Of a stretch of 64,000 nt of DNA, positions 9,748 to 18,989 are shown piece by piece. The DNA lies in the NCBI RefSeq assembly GCF_000218685.1, contig NW_006763297.1, forward strand, positions 496,001 to 560,000, written 5' to 3'. The translations under genes were made by a program, and so were the position numbers. Numbering within the stretch: position 1 is the first letter of the stretch; every line of letters starts with the position of its first letter. This stretch comes from Serpula lacrymans var. lacrymans S7.9 (Eukaryota; Basidiomycota; Agaricomycetes; Boletales; Serpulaceae). Below the pieces are notes generated by a model, which worked only from the letters and a program-made list of their open reading frames with translations, did not search any database and was not told the DNA's origin.

Positions 9748-10901
9748 GATGGGTGTTGTATAAGACAATAGAGCAATGATAAATGATGTAGGAGACGGCT
9801 ATAGGCGATGGAATAGTGGCAAAGACAATGGGCAACAGTAGGAGGCGAGCAGATAAGATGGTGAGGCGGTAGAGAGACGATATGGAGAGGGTCAGAAAGC
9901 GCAAGGATAGGTCCAAAAAGCGTCCAAAAAGCGTCCAAAAGCGATCCAGGAGGGTGCTAAGGCTTCCTAGTGCTGCTACAGGGTTACGCCTGTGTTCCCC
10001 TTTCAATTCCACACTGATATTAACAGAGAAATCGCCTCGAGACAGTGTTGGTTAATAGGGCTTGTATATGAGTCAACAAAGTGACTTAAGCTCCCCAAAC
10101 ACCGCAGACTGAGAGAGGCTCTAGGCAACAGCAAACTGAGGCAATGCAGGCGAGCTTCACAGTCTATAGGCTTGTTCTATCTGATAATGGACAGAGTAGA
10201 GAAGATTGGAGCTTTATGCACACACCAGATATGCCAAAAAGCGAAAAATAGGGCAAAAAGTCGAAATTGATGCAGAGACAGATAAGATGGATGGATTGCC
10301 ACCAAATCAGAGGTATAGGGAACGTTTTTATAGAGTAATAGATGGCCCAAATATCACAAGAAGTGAAGCACAGGATGTGGAGATATGCAATAGGAGTCCA
10401 ATAGGGGTGAAAGTGCCAAAAATGCGAACTTCACAGAGGATGATGGAGTGGATGGATTGCCCCCAAATTGACGGTGTAGAGTGCAATAGTATAGGGTAGT
10501 AGATGGCTCAAATAGGGCCAAGATCCGAGCACAGGATGTGGAGATATGGAATAGGGGGCCAAAAGGTGATCAAATGATGATGAAGGCTCACAGAAAGATC
10601 CAGCTCAAATTCAACCGCTCTGACAGGTCTCCTAGGGTTATTTAGGCCGTAGAAGACGATGGTAGAAGTTACAGGACGATCAGATAAGGATTGGGCGAGA
10701 TATGGTGCAGATAAGACCAAAAAAGCGTCCGAAATGGGGGTAACTTGCAACAAGGAGTTGTTGTTGGAGATCAAGATGAGATCAGAGTAATCTGAGGTGA
10801 TTGATGAGATAATAAGAGTCCCAGAAGACAATGGTTACGATGGATAAGCAGTAGGATGCTTGGATGGTGAGATATGAGGTCAGGAAGATGGCTAGAGCAC
10901 A
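9748..10901 (-). other. E2 5' leader, long, with upstream ORF and short tandem repeats
   Basis: About 1.15 kb separates the primer site from the gag ATG. It holds no gag-like domain, but a 90-codon frame (9740-10012) overlaps the gag start in another phase, and an 11-bp repeat (GCGTCCAAAAA) is iterated at 9910-9945. A long leader could carry packaging signals; this is inference. Confidence 0.6.
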
Positions 10902-10913
10902 GGGCTCATAACC
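10899..10913 (-). promoter_or_regulatory. E2 primer-binding site, half-tRNA-iMet type
   Basis: On the - strand GGTTATGAGCCCTGT abuts the 5' LTR and matches the complement of the initiator tRNA-Met anticodon arm, as in E1. The ATG inside it meets a stop after five codons. Confidence 0.8.
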
Positions 10914-11178
10914 TATTAAGAACAAAGCTTGAAGGAAGTGTCTAGCCACTTGCTGAGAGCAATCAGGGACTGGAACTAGAGTCCAATGTGAGTAACTAGA
11001 GAATAGGAAGCATTGGACTCTGCAATACTGTCCGAAGTTTTGTAAACAAAGGTAAACAAAGCAGCCACAAAGGCGAAATAATAGAGAACACAATCAATAG
11101 TGAATGATAGAAGAATAGATAGAGAAAGGAATGAAAATATATAGGTAGCACAAAGGTGCAGAATCACCAAAACTAACA
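10914..11178 (-). repeat. E2 5' LTR
   Basis: 265 bp, matching 750-1014 base for base by eye. Followed by the target duplication ACATG (11179-11183). Confidence 0.95.
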
Positions 11179-11183
11179 ACATG

Positions 11184-14100
11184 CATGAAGGCAAAACGGA
11201 GATGATGCAGATTGACATCAGGCGCCGCTTACAAAATATGAAATGCACTGAATCTACAAATGTCCGAAGTCATATAGGAGACATGCTAAAGCTCCGAGAG
11301 CAATTAGCAGGCATGGGAGCAACAGTCGAAGAGAAGGACTTCTCTGCTATGATGTTATCTTCCCTCCCAGATTCCTATCGTCCACTACTCTCATCAATCC
11401 TAGCCGCCGCTCGTATATCCAAAAATCAGCTTTCGGCAATGGATATAATTGCTCATGTAACTGAAGAAGCAGACACACGAGCAATCTCTGCTCAAGCCAA
11501 GTCCGAAACAGCCATGATGGCCAAATCCGGTTGGAAGGATCGTAAGGCCGAAAGAAACAAACGGTACAAATGCACCAACCCTAAATGCCCCGTCAAAGTT
11601 GGTCACACTATTGAAAGGTGCTTTGCACCTGGCGGAGGCCGAGAAGGTCAAGGCCCTAAAAACAAGGCTAATCCAAGGGACAATCAAGTAAATCCTCCTC
11701 AGGCGGCACAGGGAACAAATACTGCAGCCACTGCAAATATAGCTGCAATTGCTCCCAAACATGAGAACGACGAGATATATGCCTTTGCTGTCAGTTCACA
11801 GGTTACAGCTTCGGCAAACAAAGCTGAAACTCACATAAGTGATCATGAAGCCATCATTGACTGTGGTGCGACAGACCACTTCTGTCCTGATCGCCACAGA
11901 TTCCAATCATATACGCCAATCGATCCTATACCTATCAACGCAGCAAATGGCGATATCATGTACGCCCGTGGCAAGGGCGACGTCACTGTTAATCTACCAA
12001 ATGGGAACAAGTGCTCTCGTGTCATATTAAAAGACACGCTACACTGCCCTACAATGGCCTCGACACTCATATCTGCTAGTCGCATGGACAAGGCAGGATA
12101 CACTGTTCACATAGGCGGAGGCATATGCGAGATACGCTCGCCCCCACCTGGCTGCCGAACAATAGCTCAAATCCCAGAAACAAAGGGCCTGTATCACATA
12201 TCCAACGTCAGTAAAAATTACAAAAGAGGAGCATACCTTGCCAGCACAGTCACCATTAACGATCTGCACCGGCGAATGGGCCATATAGCCCATAAATCAC
12301 TCAAGCACCTCGTTGATTCAAATCTAGCTGAAGGAATTGTCCTGGATAGTTCCGAGGCCATATCTTTCTGTGAGACATGTGTACAAGCAAAGGCCATCAG
12401 GAAACCTTTCCCAAAAACTAGCCACACTCGAGCTAAACATTATGCGGAAAGAATCCATTCGGATCTCTGGGGTCCGGCTATTGTTCAAGACTTGAAAGGA
12501 AAACGATACATGTTAACTTTCACAGACGACTTTAGCCGAGAAACTCACGTGCGTTTACTTGCAAAGAAAGACGAGGTTCTACAGATGTATAATAACTTTG
12601 AAGCCTGGCTCGACACGCAAAAGGATCACAGTAAAATAAAGATCCTGAGGTCTGATCGCGGAGGCGAATACACAAGCCTCAATTTTGATGCGCACCTGCA
12701 AAAACAAGGCACTGTCAGGGAATTAACAACCCATGACTCACCCCAGCAGAACGGCGTGTCAGAACGCCTCAACCGCACACTCATTGAATGTGCTCGTGCA
12801 ATGTTATTTGGTGCAAATATGCCTAAATCCCTGTGGAGCGAAGCTATTAGGCATGCCGTCTGGATCAAAAACCGAGCCCCTACCAAGGCACTACAAGGCA
12901 AAACACCGTACGAAATAGTCCACGGCCGCATACCGAATTTATCCAATATTCATGAATTTGGATGCACAGCATATGTCAAAACTATTGACGCAGGCAAACT
13001 AGACCCACATGTAAAGGCTGGTAAATGGATTGGATTTGATGATGAGTCAAAGGGGCACAGAATATACTGGCCAGAACGACGTACCGTAAGTGTTGAACGC
13101 GATATCATTTTTAATCCACAAGAACATCTTACCCCATCCCAAACTGCCGAAAACGACGACGGCCGTATATTTGAAGAACCGACGGTCAACTCTACAAACG
13201 AACCGATCGAATCAGCAACTCACGAAAACGAAACTGTCGACGACTTACCAGTAGCCGTTCGCTCATACTCGCCTCTAAACAACCTCCAGCCTCATCCAAT
13301 CCAACCAAACGCCATCCATCCCAATCCTGTCGCCCAGCCGCCTCCAAACGACCTTCAGCCTCCTCCTCCAGCTGTAATGAACCTCCCAGAACCTCTTGAA
13401 GTTGGACCAGGTCTTGCTGAGCGGCCTAAACGAGGAGAACCGAAGCCAGCAGGCTTCTATAAGGCCTTGCATGAGGGCCGCTTCACAGCCGCATCTGCAT
13501 TCAACGAGTCAGCTGACTTGAGCGGCGAAAACGGCGAAAACGACGAAAACGACGAAAGCGCTTACCTAGGCGCTTGGAGCGCAGCCAAGACTGCAAACAA
13601 TCGAACCGCTAGCGACAATCCAACCATAACTGAGGCACTAAACGGACCTAACAAGAAAAACTGGTTAGATGCCATAGATGAAGAATTGAAGCAAATAGAG
13701 AACTTGCGCACCTGGGACCTGGTCAAACCCCCGCCGCATGCCAATATAATACGCTGCCACTATGTCCCTCGAATCAAACGAGGACCAAACAACGAAATCC
13801 TAAAATTCAAGATTTGTTTAGTAGCGAATGGCAGCACCCAGATATATGGAATAGACTACAATGAGACTTATTCAGCCATGTCTCGTATGACAACCAACCG
13901 CCTGGTTCTCGCACATGCAGCAGCAAATGACTGGGAAACTCACCAGTTAGATATAAAGAGCGCATACCTAAATGCAACTCTTGACGAAGACATATACATG
14001 CATCCTCCACCAAACTACTTGAAACCCGAACAACAAGGGCTTGTATGCAAGCTAAACAAGGGTCTCTATGGTCTCAAACAGTCGGGAAAACAATGGTATA

Positions 14101-15173
14101 CGAAGCTTACTGAGACTTTTACCACTCTCGGATTCTCAAAATCTCAACATGACCATGCTCTCTTCATCAAGTATTGTGGCACCGACAGCCTAGTAGTTGC
14201 AGTGTCAGTTGACGACATGCTCATTGCAGGTAAAACTACAAAGGCTATCAGTGAATTCAAGGAAGGAATAAAGAGAGAATATGAGATCACCGACCTTGGC
14301 CAAGTCAACTGGCTACTTGGTATCCATATACAACGAGACCGCAAAACTCGCACTGTATCTCTAGGTCAACAGGCATACATAGAAACAATACTAAAAAGGT
14401 TCAACCTTGAAGACTGCAAACCTGTATCAACTCCGGTCGAGCCAGGTCTACTTTTTGACGACTCACAATCACCATCAGCCAAAGCCAAAGTCATCGAGAT
14501 GCAAAACATACCTTATAGAGAAACAATAGGATCTCTCATGTACCTTGCTACTGGCACTCGACCGGATATCGCATTTGCAATATCTTCACTCTCTCGTTTC
14601 CTACAAAATCCTGGTCGAACACACTGGGAGGCAGCAAAACGAGTCCTACGATACCTGAAAGCCACCAAAGAGTTCCGATTGGTCATAGGCCAAACCGACG
14701 AAGGCTTGGTTGGATTTTCGGACGCAGACTTTGCCTCACATTCCCACAGACGTTCTATATCAGGATATGTTTTTAGGATCAATGGTGGAGCCGTCTCCTG
14801 GAATAGTAAGACACAGCCAATTGTAACACTATCGACCACAGAGGCCGAATATGTGGCTATCACACACGCAGCCAAAGAAGCCATCTGGCTCAAAAACATT
14901 TGGGCCGAAATCACAAACAAACCACTCACTAGACCAATTCCGCTTTATGGCGACAATCGTAGTGCAATTGAGCTCACCAAAAATAATATCTATCATTCTC
15001 GCACCAAACATATCGATATTCGCTATCATTTCATAAGACAATCTGTCGAACAAAATTTGATTCAAATCCTATTTTGTCCCACAAATGAAATGCCTGCAGA
15101 CGCACTCACAAAGCCACTGGCTCGACCCAAATTACAACACTTCAATAAATTAATGGGAGTTGATTTGGTTTGA
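11184..15173 (+). CDS. E1 gag C-terminus, protease, integrase, reverse transcriptase, RNase H
   Basis: Open frame of about 1,330 codons continuing the gag start at 360-749. Counting from 11181: gag tail, then a zinc knuckle near residue 130 with unusual spacing CX4CX5HX4C (CTNPKCPVKVGHTIERC); protease near 230 with IIDCGATDHF, a Cys where Ser/Thr is usual; integrase zinc motif near 360 (HRRMGH ... CETC); integrase core Asp near 430 (HSDLWG), Asp near 491 (RSDRGGEY) and Glu near 528 (NGVSERLNR); RT near 920-1010 (LDIKSAYLNATL, YGLKQSG, SVDDM); RNase H near 1180 (FSDADF, LSTTEAEYVA). It ends TGA just before the polypurine tract. No lesion other than E2 was seen. Confidence 0.94.
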   Translation, partial: HEGKTEMMQIDIRRRLQNMKCTESTNVRSHIGDMLKLREQLAGMGATVEEKDFSAMMLSSLPDSYRPLLSSILAAARISKNQLSAMDIIAHVTEEADTRAISAQAKSETAMMAKSGWKDRKAERNKRYKCTNPKCPVKVGHTIERCFAPGGGREGQGPKNKANPRDNQVNPPQAAQGTNTAATANIAAIAPKHENDEIYAFAVSSQVTASANKAETHISDHEAIIDCGATDHFCPDRHRFQSYTPIDPIPINAANGDIMYARGKGDVTVNLPNGNKCSRVILKDTLHCPTMASTLISASRMDKAGYTVHIGGGICEIRSPPPGCRTIAQIPETKGLYHISNVSKNYKRGAYLASTVTINDLHRRMGHIAHKSLKHLVDSNLAEGIVLDSSEAISFCETCVQAKAIRKPFPKTSHTRAKHYAERIHSDLWGPAIVQDLKGKRYMLTFTDDFSRETHVRLLAKKDEVLQMYNNFEAWLDTQKDHSKIKILRSDRGGEYTSLNFDAHLQKQGTVRELTTHDSPQQNGVSERLNRTLIECARAMLFGANMPKSLWSEAIRHAVWIKNRAPTKALQGKTPYEIVHGRIPNLSNIHEFGCTAYVKTIDAGKLDPHVKAGKWIGFDDESKGHRIYWPERRTVSVERDIIFNPQEHLTPSQTAENDDGRIFEEPTVNSTNEPIESATHENETVDDLPVAVRSYSPLNNLQPHPIQPNAIHPNPVAQPPPNDLQPPPPAVMNLPEPLEVGPGLAERPKRGEPKPAGFYKALHEGRFTAASAFNESADLSGENGENDENDESAYLGAWSAAKTANNRTASDNPTITEALNGPNKKNWLDAIDEELKQIENLRTWDLVKPPPHANIIRCHYVPRIKRGPNNEILKFKICLVANGSTQIYGIDYNETYSAMSRMTTNRLVLAHAAANDWETHQLDIKSAYLNATLDEDIYMHPPPNYLKPEQQGLVCKLNKGLYGLKQSGKQWYTKLTETFTTLGFSKSQHDHALFIKYCGTDSLVVAVSVDDMLIAGKTTKAISEFKEGIKREYEITDLGQVNWLLGIHIQRDRKTRTVSLGQQAYIETILKRFNLEDCKPVSTPVEPGLLFDDSQSPSAKAKVIEMQNIPYRETIGSLMYLATGTRPDIAFAISSLSRFLQNPGRTHWEAAKRVLRYLKATKEFRLVIGQTDEGLVGFSDADFASHSHRRSISGYVFRINGGAVSWNSKTQPIVTLSTTEAEYVAITHAAKEAIWLKNIWAEITNKPLTRPIPLYGDNRSAIELTKNNIYHSRTKHIDIRYHFIRQSVEQNLIQILFCPTNEMPADALTKPLARPKLQHFNKLMGVDLV

Positions 15174-15180
15174 GGGGGTG
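15171..15180 (+). promoter_or_regulatory. E1 polypurine tract
   Basis: TGAGGGGGTG abuts the 3' LTR and includes the gag-pol stop codon. Position and G-richness fit plus-strand priming. Confidence 0.75.
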
Positions 15181-15531
15181 TGTTGGCATATCCTGTTTAT
15201 GATACACTCACATCCTATCATTTTATCCTTTTATTTCTTCATTTCCATACACCATTCTTTCATCTCTACTTGACCGCTTTTCCACTACATTACATAAGCT
15301 CAAAACTTTCCCACACTTATTCCAAAAACTCGTAGCACTCTGCCTTACACAAACCTCAGTCTCTTGATTATAAGACTGAGGTATGTCTGGTTATTTTACA
15401 GTTTACTTTATATCATCATACTCACTTTACACTATTAGAAATACTCTCTTTTAGGTATATTATCCTTCAATATGAGTCTCTTGATTATAAGACTGAGAAA
15501 TACTCTCTTTTAGTCTTCTCATAGCCTAACA
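15181..15531 (+). repeat. E1 3' LTR
   Basis: 351 bp, near-identical to 5-355. It supplies the 3' end of the element and is followed by the target duplication GAAGG. Confidence 0.95.
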
Positions 15532-16203
15532 GAAGGATGGCAGGTTGTCTAACGCACTCCTTATCCTTCCGCAATCTCTCTTCTCTCCTCCTCCGTCGTT
15601 CTTTTGTATCTCGGAATTGGTAGCAATCTGTCGCTCTCACAATCCCCTGTATTCTGCTGCCTCCTCCTCCGCTCTTTCTGCTGCTTGGTGGGCCCTCATC
15701 CGTCCCTCTCTTTCTCTTTCGGTTGCTTCCATCACCCTCTTGGCGACTTCTGCTTTGATTATTCTCTGCATCCATTCTTGGATCTCTGGGGTTAGACCGG
15801 CCGGTATCTGTGGTAGTTGGGTCTGGCTTGGTCCAGCTGCTGGCAATGCCTCTGCAAGGTCCAGCATGCTGTCTGTCATTGTGCTTATTGATAGTTCTCT
15901 TTGCCAAAATCGCATGAAATCGACGGAAATTGAGTTCAACAGGTTCGGGTGATTCTTGTTTGATCTGAGGGGTGGGTGAACGTAATGAAACTGATTTGAT
16001 TGATTCTATTTCTGGTGCGTCAAATTTGCAACACCACAGAAATGTATGTGTATAGCCTTGTTCTGTGGCTATCCAATGTTCTAGGTCGTCTCTACGCATA
16101 CACAGGAGTTCACCAATGACAAATTGGATTGATACACCTCTGTGAAGATCGTAGATGCTGTCTTTCTCTTTGATAATCTGGTCCTCTTCTGCCCAGAACT
16201 ATC
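15532..16203 (-). pseudogene. Host gene fragment cut off by E1, product unknown
   Basis: From a possible acceptor (ACGATAG, 16204-16210) an open frame of about 223 codons runs on the - strand into E1 at 15532. It begins FWAEEDQIIKEKDSIYD, continues with LLCMRRDDLEHWIATEQG, and ends in a Ser/Arg-rich, basic stretch. A second frame (15637-15939) from about 15945 on is at least as protein-like (TPEIQEWMQRIIKAEVAKR, an amphipathic helix). Either a one-base shift or an unseen intron separates the two. The rest of the gene would lie left of the window. I do not recognise the family; a gypsy-type gag remnant is possible. Confidence 0.45.
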
Positions 16204-16390
16204 GTGTATGTAGGGCGATATAAAATGTGTTTACAAAAGGTAGGTAAAATGTATAGTAATAAGTTTGGGGTCCGAACAGTTGTCCCAAAATAACCCGCTT
16301 ATTAAGCTGTCAGTTCTTCTCCCGACTGGCTGACGCAAGTGTGCGGCCTGGTCAGAGGTATGAGAATTTGAATTGTATGTAGAGTTTTAT

Positions 16391-16645
16391 CTAAGCTTTG
16401 CTCGGTTCCACACCGGGTAAAGCTGTAACTACTGGGATGGGAGTGAGGGGAATTTCCTCGAGAGAATCTAAGACTCTGGGGAAGAAGGATGTAATGGTTG
16501 ATGGACATGGGGGAATGGGAAGTGAAGTGGTTGGAGTTGTGTTGATGGATGTTACGGTTATATAGACAAGGTAGATGATGACGAATAGGATTGGGAGGGC
16601 AAAGGTTAGGATGATTGTTATGATGGTAGCTGCTGTTAATATCAT
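16391..16645 (-). CDS. Possible small membrane protein or first exon, unknown
   Basis: 84-codon frame from ATG 16645 to a TAG. Residues 4-32 form one strong hydrophobic segment (IITIILTFALPILFVIIYLV), followed by a Pro/Thr-rich tail. A GTGTGG near the 3' end could be a splice donor that would link it to the fragment at 15532-16203, but the phase does not match the better reading of that fragment. It could be a real short gene, an exon of the broken gene, or chance. Confidence 0.35.
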   Translation of the reverse strand: MILTAATIITIILTFALPILFVIIYLVYITVTSINTTPTTSLPIPPCPSTITSFFPRVLDSLEEIPLTPIPVVTALPGVEPSKA

Positions 16646-17001
16646 AGACAGTGCTCAACTTTTCAGCTGTTGATTGTGTGATAACCAGACCCTATACCGA
16701 GCTAACGGAGGTCTAGTCATCTAATTGCAAGCAGGGTCTAACAATGATGTATAAAGATGTAATCAACAGCTGGGGGATATGTACAAGAGGTAGCTGTATA
16801 TATACTAGAGAACATGTGTTATAAATGAGGCGCTGACTGAGCGACATGCGTAAGGCATGAGGTGCTTGGTAATTGTCTTTGTAAGTGACTACATCATAGG
16901 TCACATGTTTGGTCACGTGACTATGATAAGATAAGATTCGGAGAAATTATAGATATGGTATCTGACAAATTATGACATTTGTTTATAGTATGAGAAAACA
17001 T

Positions 17002-17074
17002 GCATTGGCCAGGGCTTGAACCTGGGACTCCAGCTTTCATGGTCTGGTGCTTTACCAACTAAGCTACCAAGGTG
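17002..17074 (-). tRNA. tRNA-like sequence, probably a pseudogene
   Basis: On the - strand there is a good A box (TAGCTTAGTTGG), a good B box (GGTTCAAGCCC) with a perfect 5-bp T stem (CCAGG/CCTGG), and a CCAG/CTGG anticodon stem. The anticodon loop is too long (ACCATGAAAG) and lacks U33 in a sensible place, so no anticodon can be assigned. The acceptor stem pairs at only about 5 of 7 positions. It lies at the breakpoint where receptor copy 1 stops matching the other copies. It may be a decayed tRNA or a SINE head. Confidence 0.45.
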
Positions 17075-17164
17075 TACTTGGAAAGCATACTGATTGGTTG
17101 CATGCCCAGAAGGTCCAGAATCACTGTACACGGGTGCGGATCCCATTGTGTTGTGATAACTGTG

Positions 17165-18057
17165 TAAAGCGTTGGAACACCTATAAGCAAAAAAAGGTCA
17201 TATGCAATGGCTCTCCAATGCTGCTCATCGACGATGAGAAGTTGGTCAGTGGGGGACAGCACTGTAAAACATACCCTGATTTTACTGGGCTGGTTCGTGG
17301 TTATGTTTCTTGTGACAAGATGCAAGTGACGAGCAATACATAAACCAGCTGACTGCACACCAATTGCCCTACTTATCATCAAATAAGATGCTGTCAAGGA
17401 AATTTTAAAAAAAGACAACTATTTAAGCCAAGGTGCACATACATATTGAAATTGTTCGGATTTGATCTAGCAAGACAATAAGCTCAGACTTCGAGAGAAG
17501 ATCTGATATATTCAGAATAATGTACCTAGCAAGACAATAAGCTGAAAATGAGGTATAAGCTAAGTACTCATAAGTTTAACATAAAAATATCTCACCTCAG
17601 ACTTCGAGAGAAGATCTGAGGTGTCTGCCTGACGACGACAGCATATATAAATGAAGACAGAACCAAAAAAAATGATGCGGTATATTGGGTGCACGGGCCA
17701 CCCCAACTACTGGACTTTCCCAGTTTGGCGCCTGCGCCACTCCTTATACATGCAGCACGCCGTACGACGCTTGTGCGTTTCGTATACTTCCAACACATAT
17801 ATCACACCATACAGGTGCCCAATCGGTGACATTATGATCCCATACAATCGAGTTTACGAATCCGTTCATGCAAAGCAAACCTATCCATATAATGAGAGCG
17901 CATGTACCAATATTTCTAGCTTTTTCAAAACGTCAGCACCAGTGACTTCGATCCAAATGGATAATACATCACCTTTTATATGGAGCGGCAAAAGGACACT
18001 GACTAGAACAAAGCCGATGAATGCAAACCCAGAAAAAACATGATTGGTGGACACCAT
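17165..18057 (-). pseudogene. STE3: STE3-like pheromone receptor copy 1, truncated
   Basis: ATG 18057 starts the same first exon as copies 2 and 3 (MVSTNHVFSGFAFIGFV). Exon 2 (FVNSIVWDHNVTDWAPVWC) and exon 3 (GIGVQ-like; TRNITTNQPSKIR) follow. Homology ends near 17165, after IGVPTLYTV, so the last three of six exons are missing. A 350-bp solo LTR (17446-17795) sits in intron 2. The kept exons show no stop, but a receptor without its last transmembrane helices cannot work. STE3-family receptors are seven-helix plasma-membrane proteins that bind farnesylated peptide pheromones. Confidence 0.8.
17446..17795 (-). repeat. Solo LTR in intron 2 of receptor copy 1
   Basis: A 350-bp insertion absent from the other receptor copies. 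It starts TG and ends CA and is flanked by the 5-bp duplication CATAT (17441-17445 and 17796-17800). No internal retrotransposon sequence remains, so it is a solo LTR left by recombination. Part of it (17465-17575) recurs at 59489-59594. Orientation is inferred from a TGTTGG start on the - strand. Confidence 0.85.
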
Positions 18058-18970
18058 GCTCTTTGAGATGGTAAGCTACAAGTTGATAACTGAAGTGAGG
18101 ATGGACTGTGTGGAACTCTTGCTGTGATGCTTCCTTCTTGTATCAACATCACCTAGCTGAGGAACGCAAGCTATACGAAAGGACAGCTACAATCAAGATC
18201 CATGGGAGAATCAGATGTATCTTTGCACTAGATATTTTCAGCGCACAACTGAACATAATCCCCGGTTTAGACCTATGTTGCGTACCCTAAGACCATATTT
18301 CAGTGTATCATCGCAGCGGGGCGTTACAGACACCGCCAATGTAAGATCATTGCTAAACATTGAGGATGCTCACGAAGCGTAGCGCAAGACAGACCTAGGC
18401 GTAAGTTGGCGTATTACACGGGTATGTTTATTATCGTAAAAGCTATGCACTATATGTAGATATCAATAGCTGAGAACACCGTATAATATGGTTCAAACCT
18501 ACTTGAGCGGGCTAGATACAGAGAACTTCTTCGGGATCAACTTCCATATCAATATTGGGATCCCGTGCTTCAAAACTCACCATTCTCTCCCTCGAATCGG
18601 ATGGTAGCTAAGTCAGTATCTTCCTTTCCAGGTACCAAGCGAGATAATGTCCATTTGACGTATCTGGATCTGGGGATGGAGGAGAGAGAGAGAATGGGTA
18701 AGAGGCTTAACCGACGACTCCTGCTGGGTGGACGAATGCTGCTTGTCAAGTGACTCAAGAGTATAGCATGTGGCTCTGTAGATAGTCGTCAAAAGTGCCA
18801 TCCAATTCCAGTGTGAAATAAATGACGTACCCTTGATATCGTATAGAGGGTGTTTGCGAGGAGCCCATCGAAGTTGTATCGATAGCTTTAGGTATGGCAA
18901 GCGCTACTGATTCTACTGATTCAGTCAAGAATGCCGATTTAAAATAATGCCGTACATCACCAAACCTAAT
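18058..18970. repeat. Inter-receptor spacer, nearly identical to 21264-22175
   Basis: Almost base-for-base the same as 21264-22175, and a diverged form occurs at 24402-25230. This is the 5' side of each receptor plus a stretch with possible splice signals. The - strand 62-codon frame 18570-18758 ends at a GTGAGT and recurs unchanged at 21778-21966, so it may be an exon of the co-duplicated gene. No domain recognised. Confidence 0.75.
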
Positions 18971-18989
18971 GATTCAAAGGGCAAAAAGT

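Larger units (their letters stand above)
750..11178 (-). mobile_element. E2: Ty1/copia LTR retrotransposon inserted in E1 gag, split by E3
   Basis: LTRs at 750-1014 and 10914-11178 (265 bp each) look identical by eye and are flanked by the 5-bp target duplication ACATG (745-749 and 11179-11183). Read on the - strand the element starts TGTTAG and ends TTAATA, so its termini are TG..TA, not TG..CA. In order it holds a half-tRNA primer site, a 1.15-kb leader, gag-PR and IN-RT-RH, then a polypurine tract. The only lesion seen is E3 (4275-8737), inserted in the protease region. It belongs to a different copia family from E1. Confidence 0.97.
5..15531 (+). mobile_element. E1: Ty1/copia LTR retrotransposon, near-intact, split by E2
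   Basis: Two 351-bp direct repeats (5-355 and 15181-15531) start TG and end CA; by eye they differ at one base (G/A near 206). The right LTR is followed by GAAGG (15532-15536) and the left is preceded by AAGG at the window edge, fitting a 5-bp target duplication whose first base lies outside the window. Between them are a tRNA-type primer site, one gag-pol frame in the order gag-PR-IN-RT-RH (IN before RT defines copia), and a G-rich polypurine tract. E2 (750-11178) splits the gag. Near-identical LTRs mean a recent insertion. Confidence 0.97.

Noticed and set aside
10508..11093. - strand frames in the E2 leader and LTR as genes
   Set aside because: No domain; the same frame recurs at 663-929 because it is LTR sequence.
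18108..18290. Small + strand frame ending CCVP as a possible CaaX pheromone precursor
   Set aside because: CCVP is not a normal CaaX box, the frame lacks an ATG start, and the sister units do not keep it as a precursor-like peptide.
18501..18600. 23-codon - strand peptide ending DPEEVLCI near 18508-18580, possible pheromone
   Set aside because: Ends in Cys-Ile, not CaaX, and overlaps a likely intron (donor GTGAGT to CTGTATCTAG).
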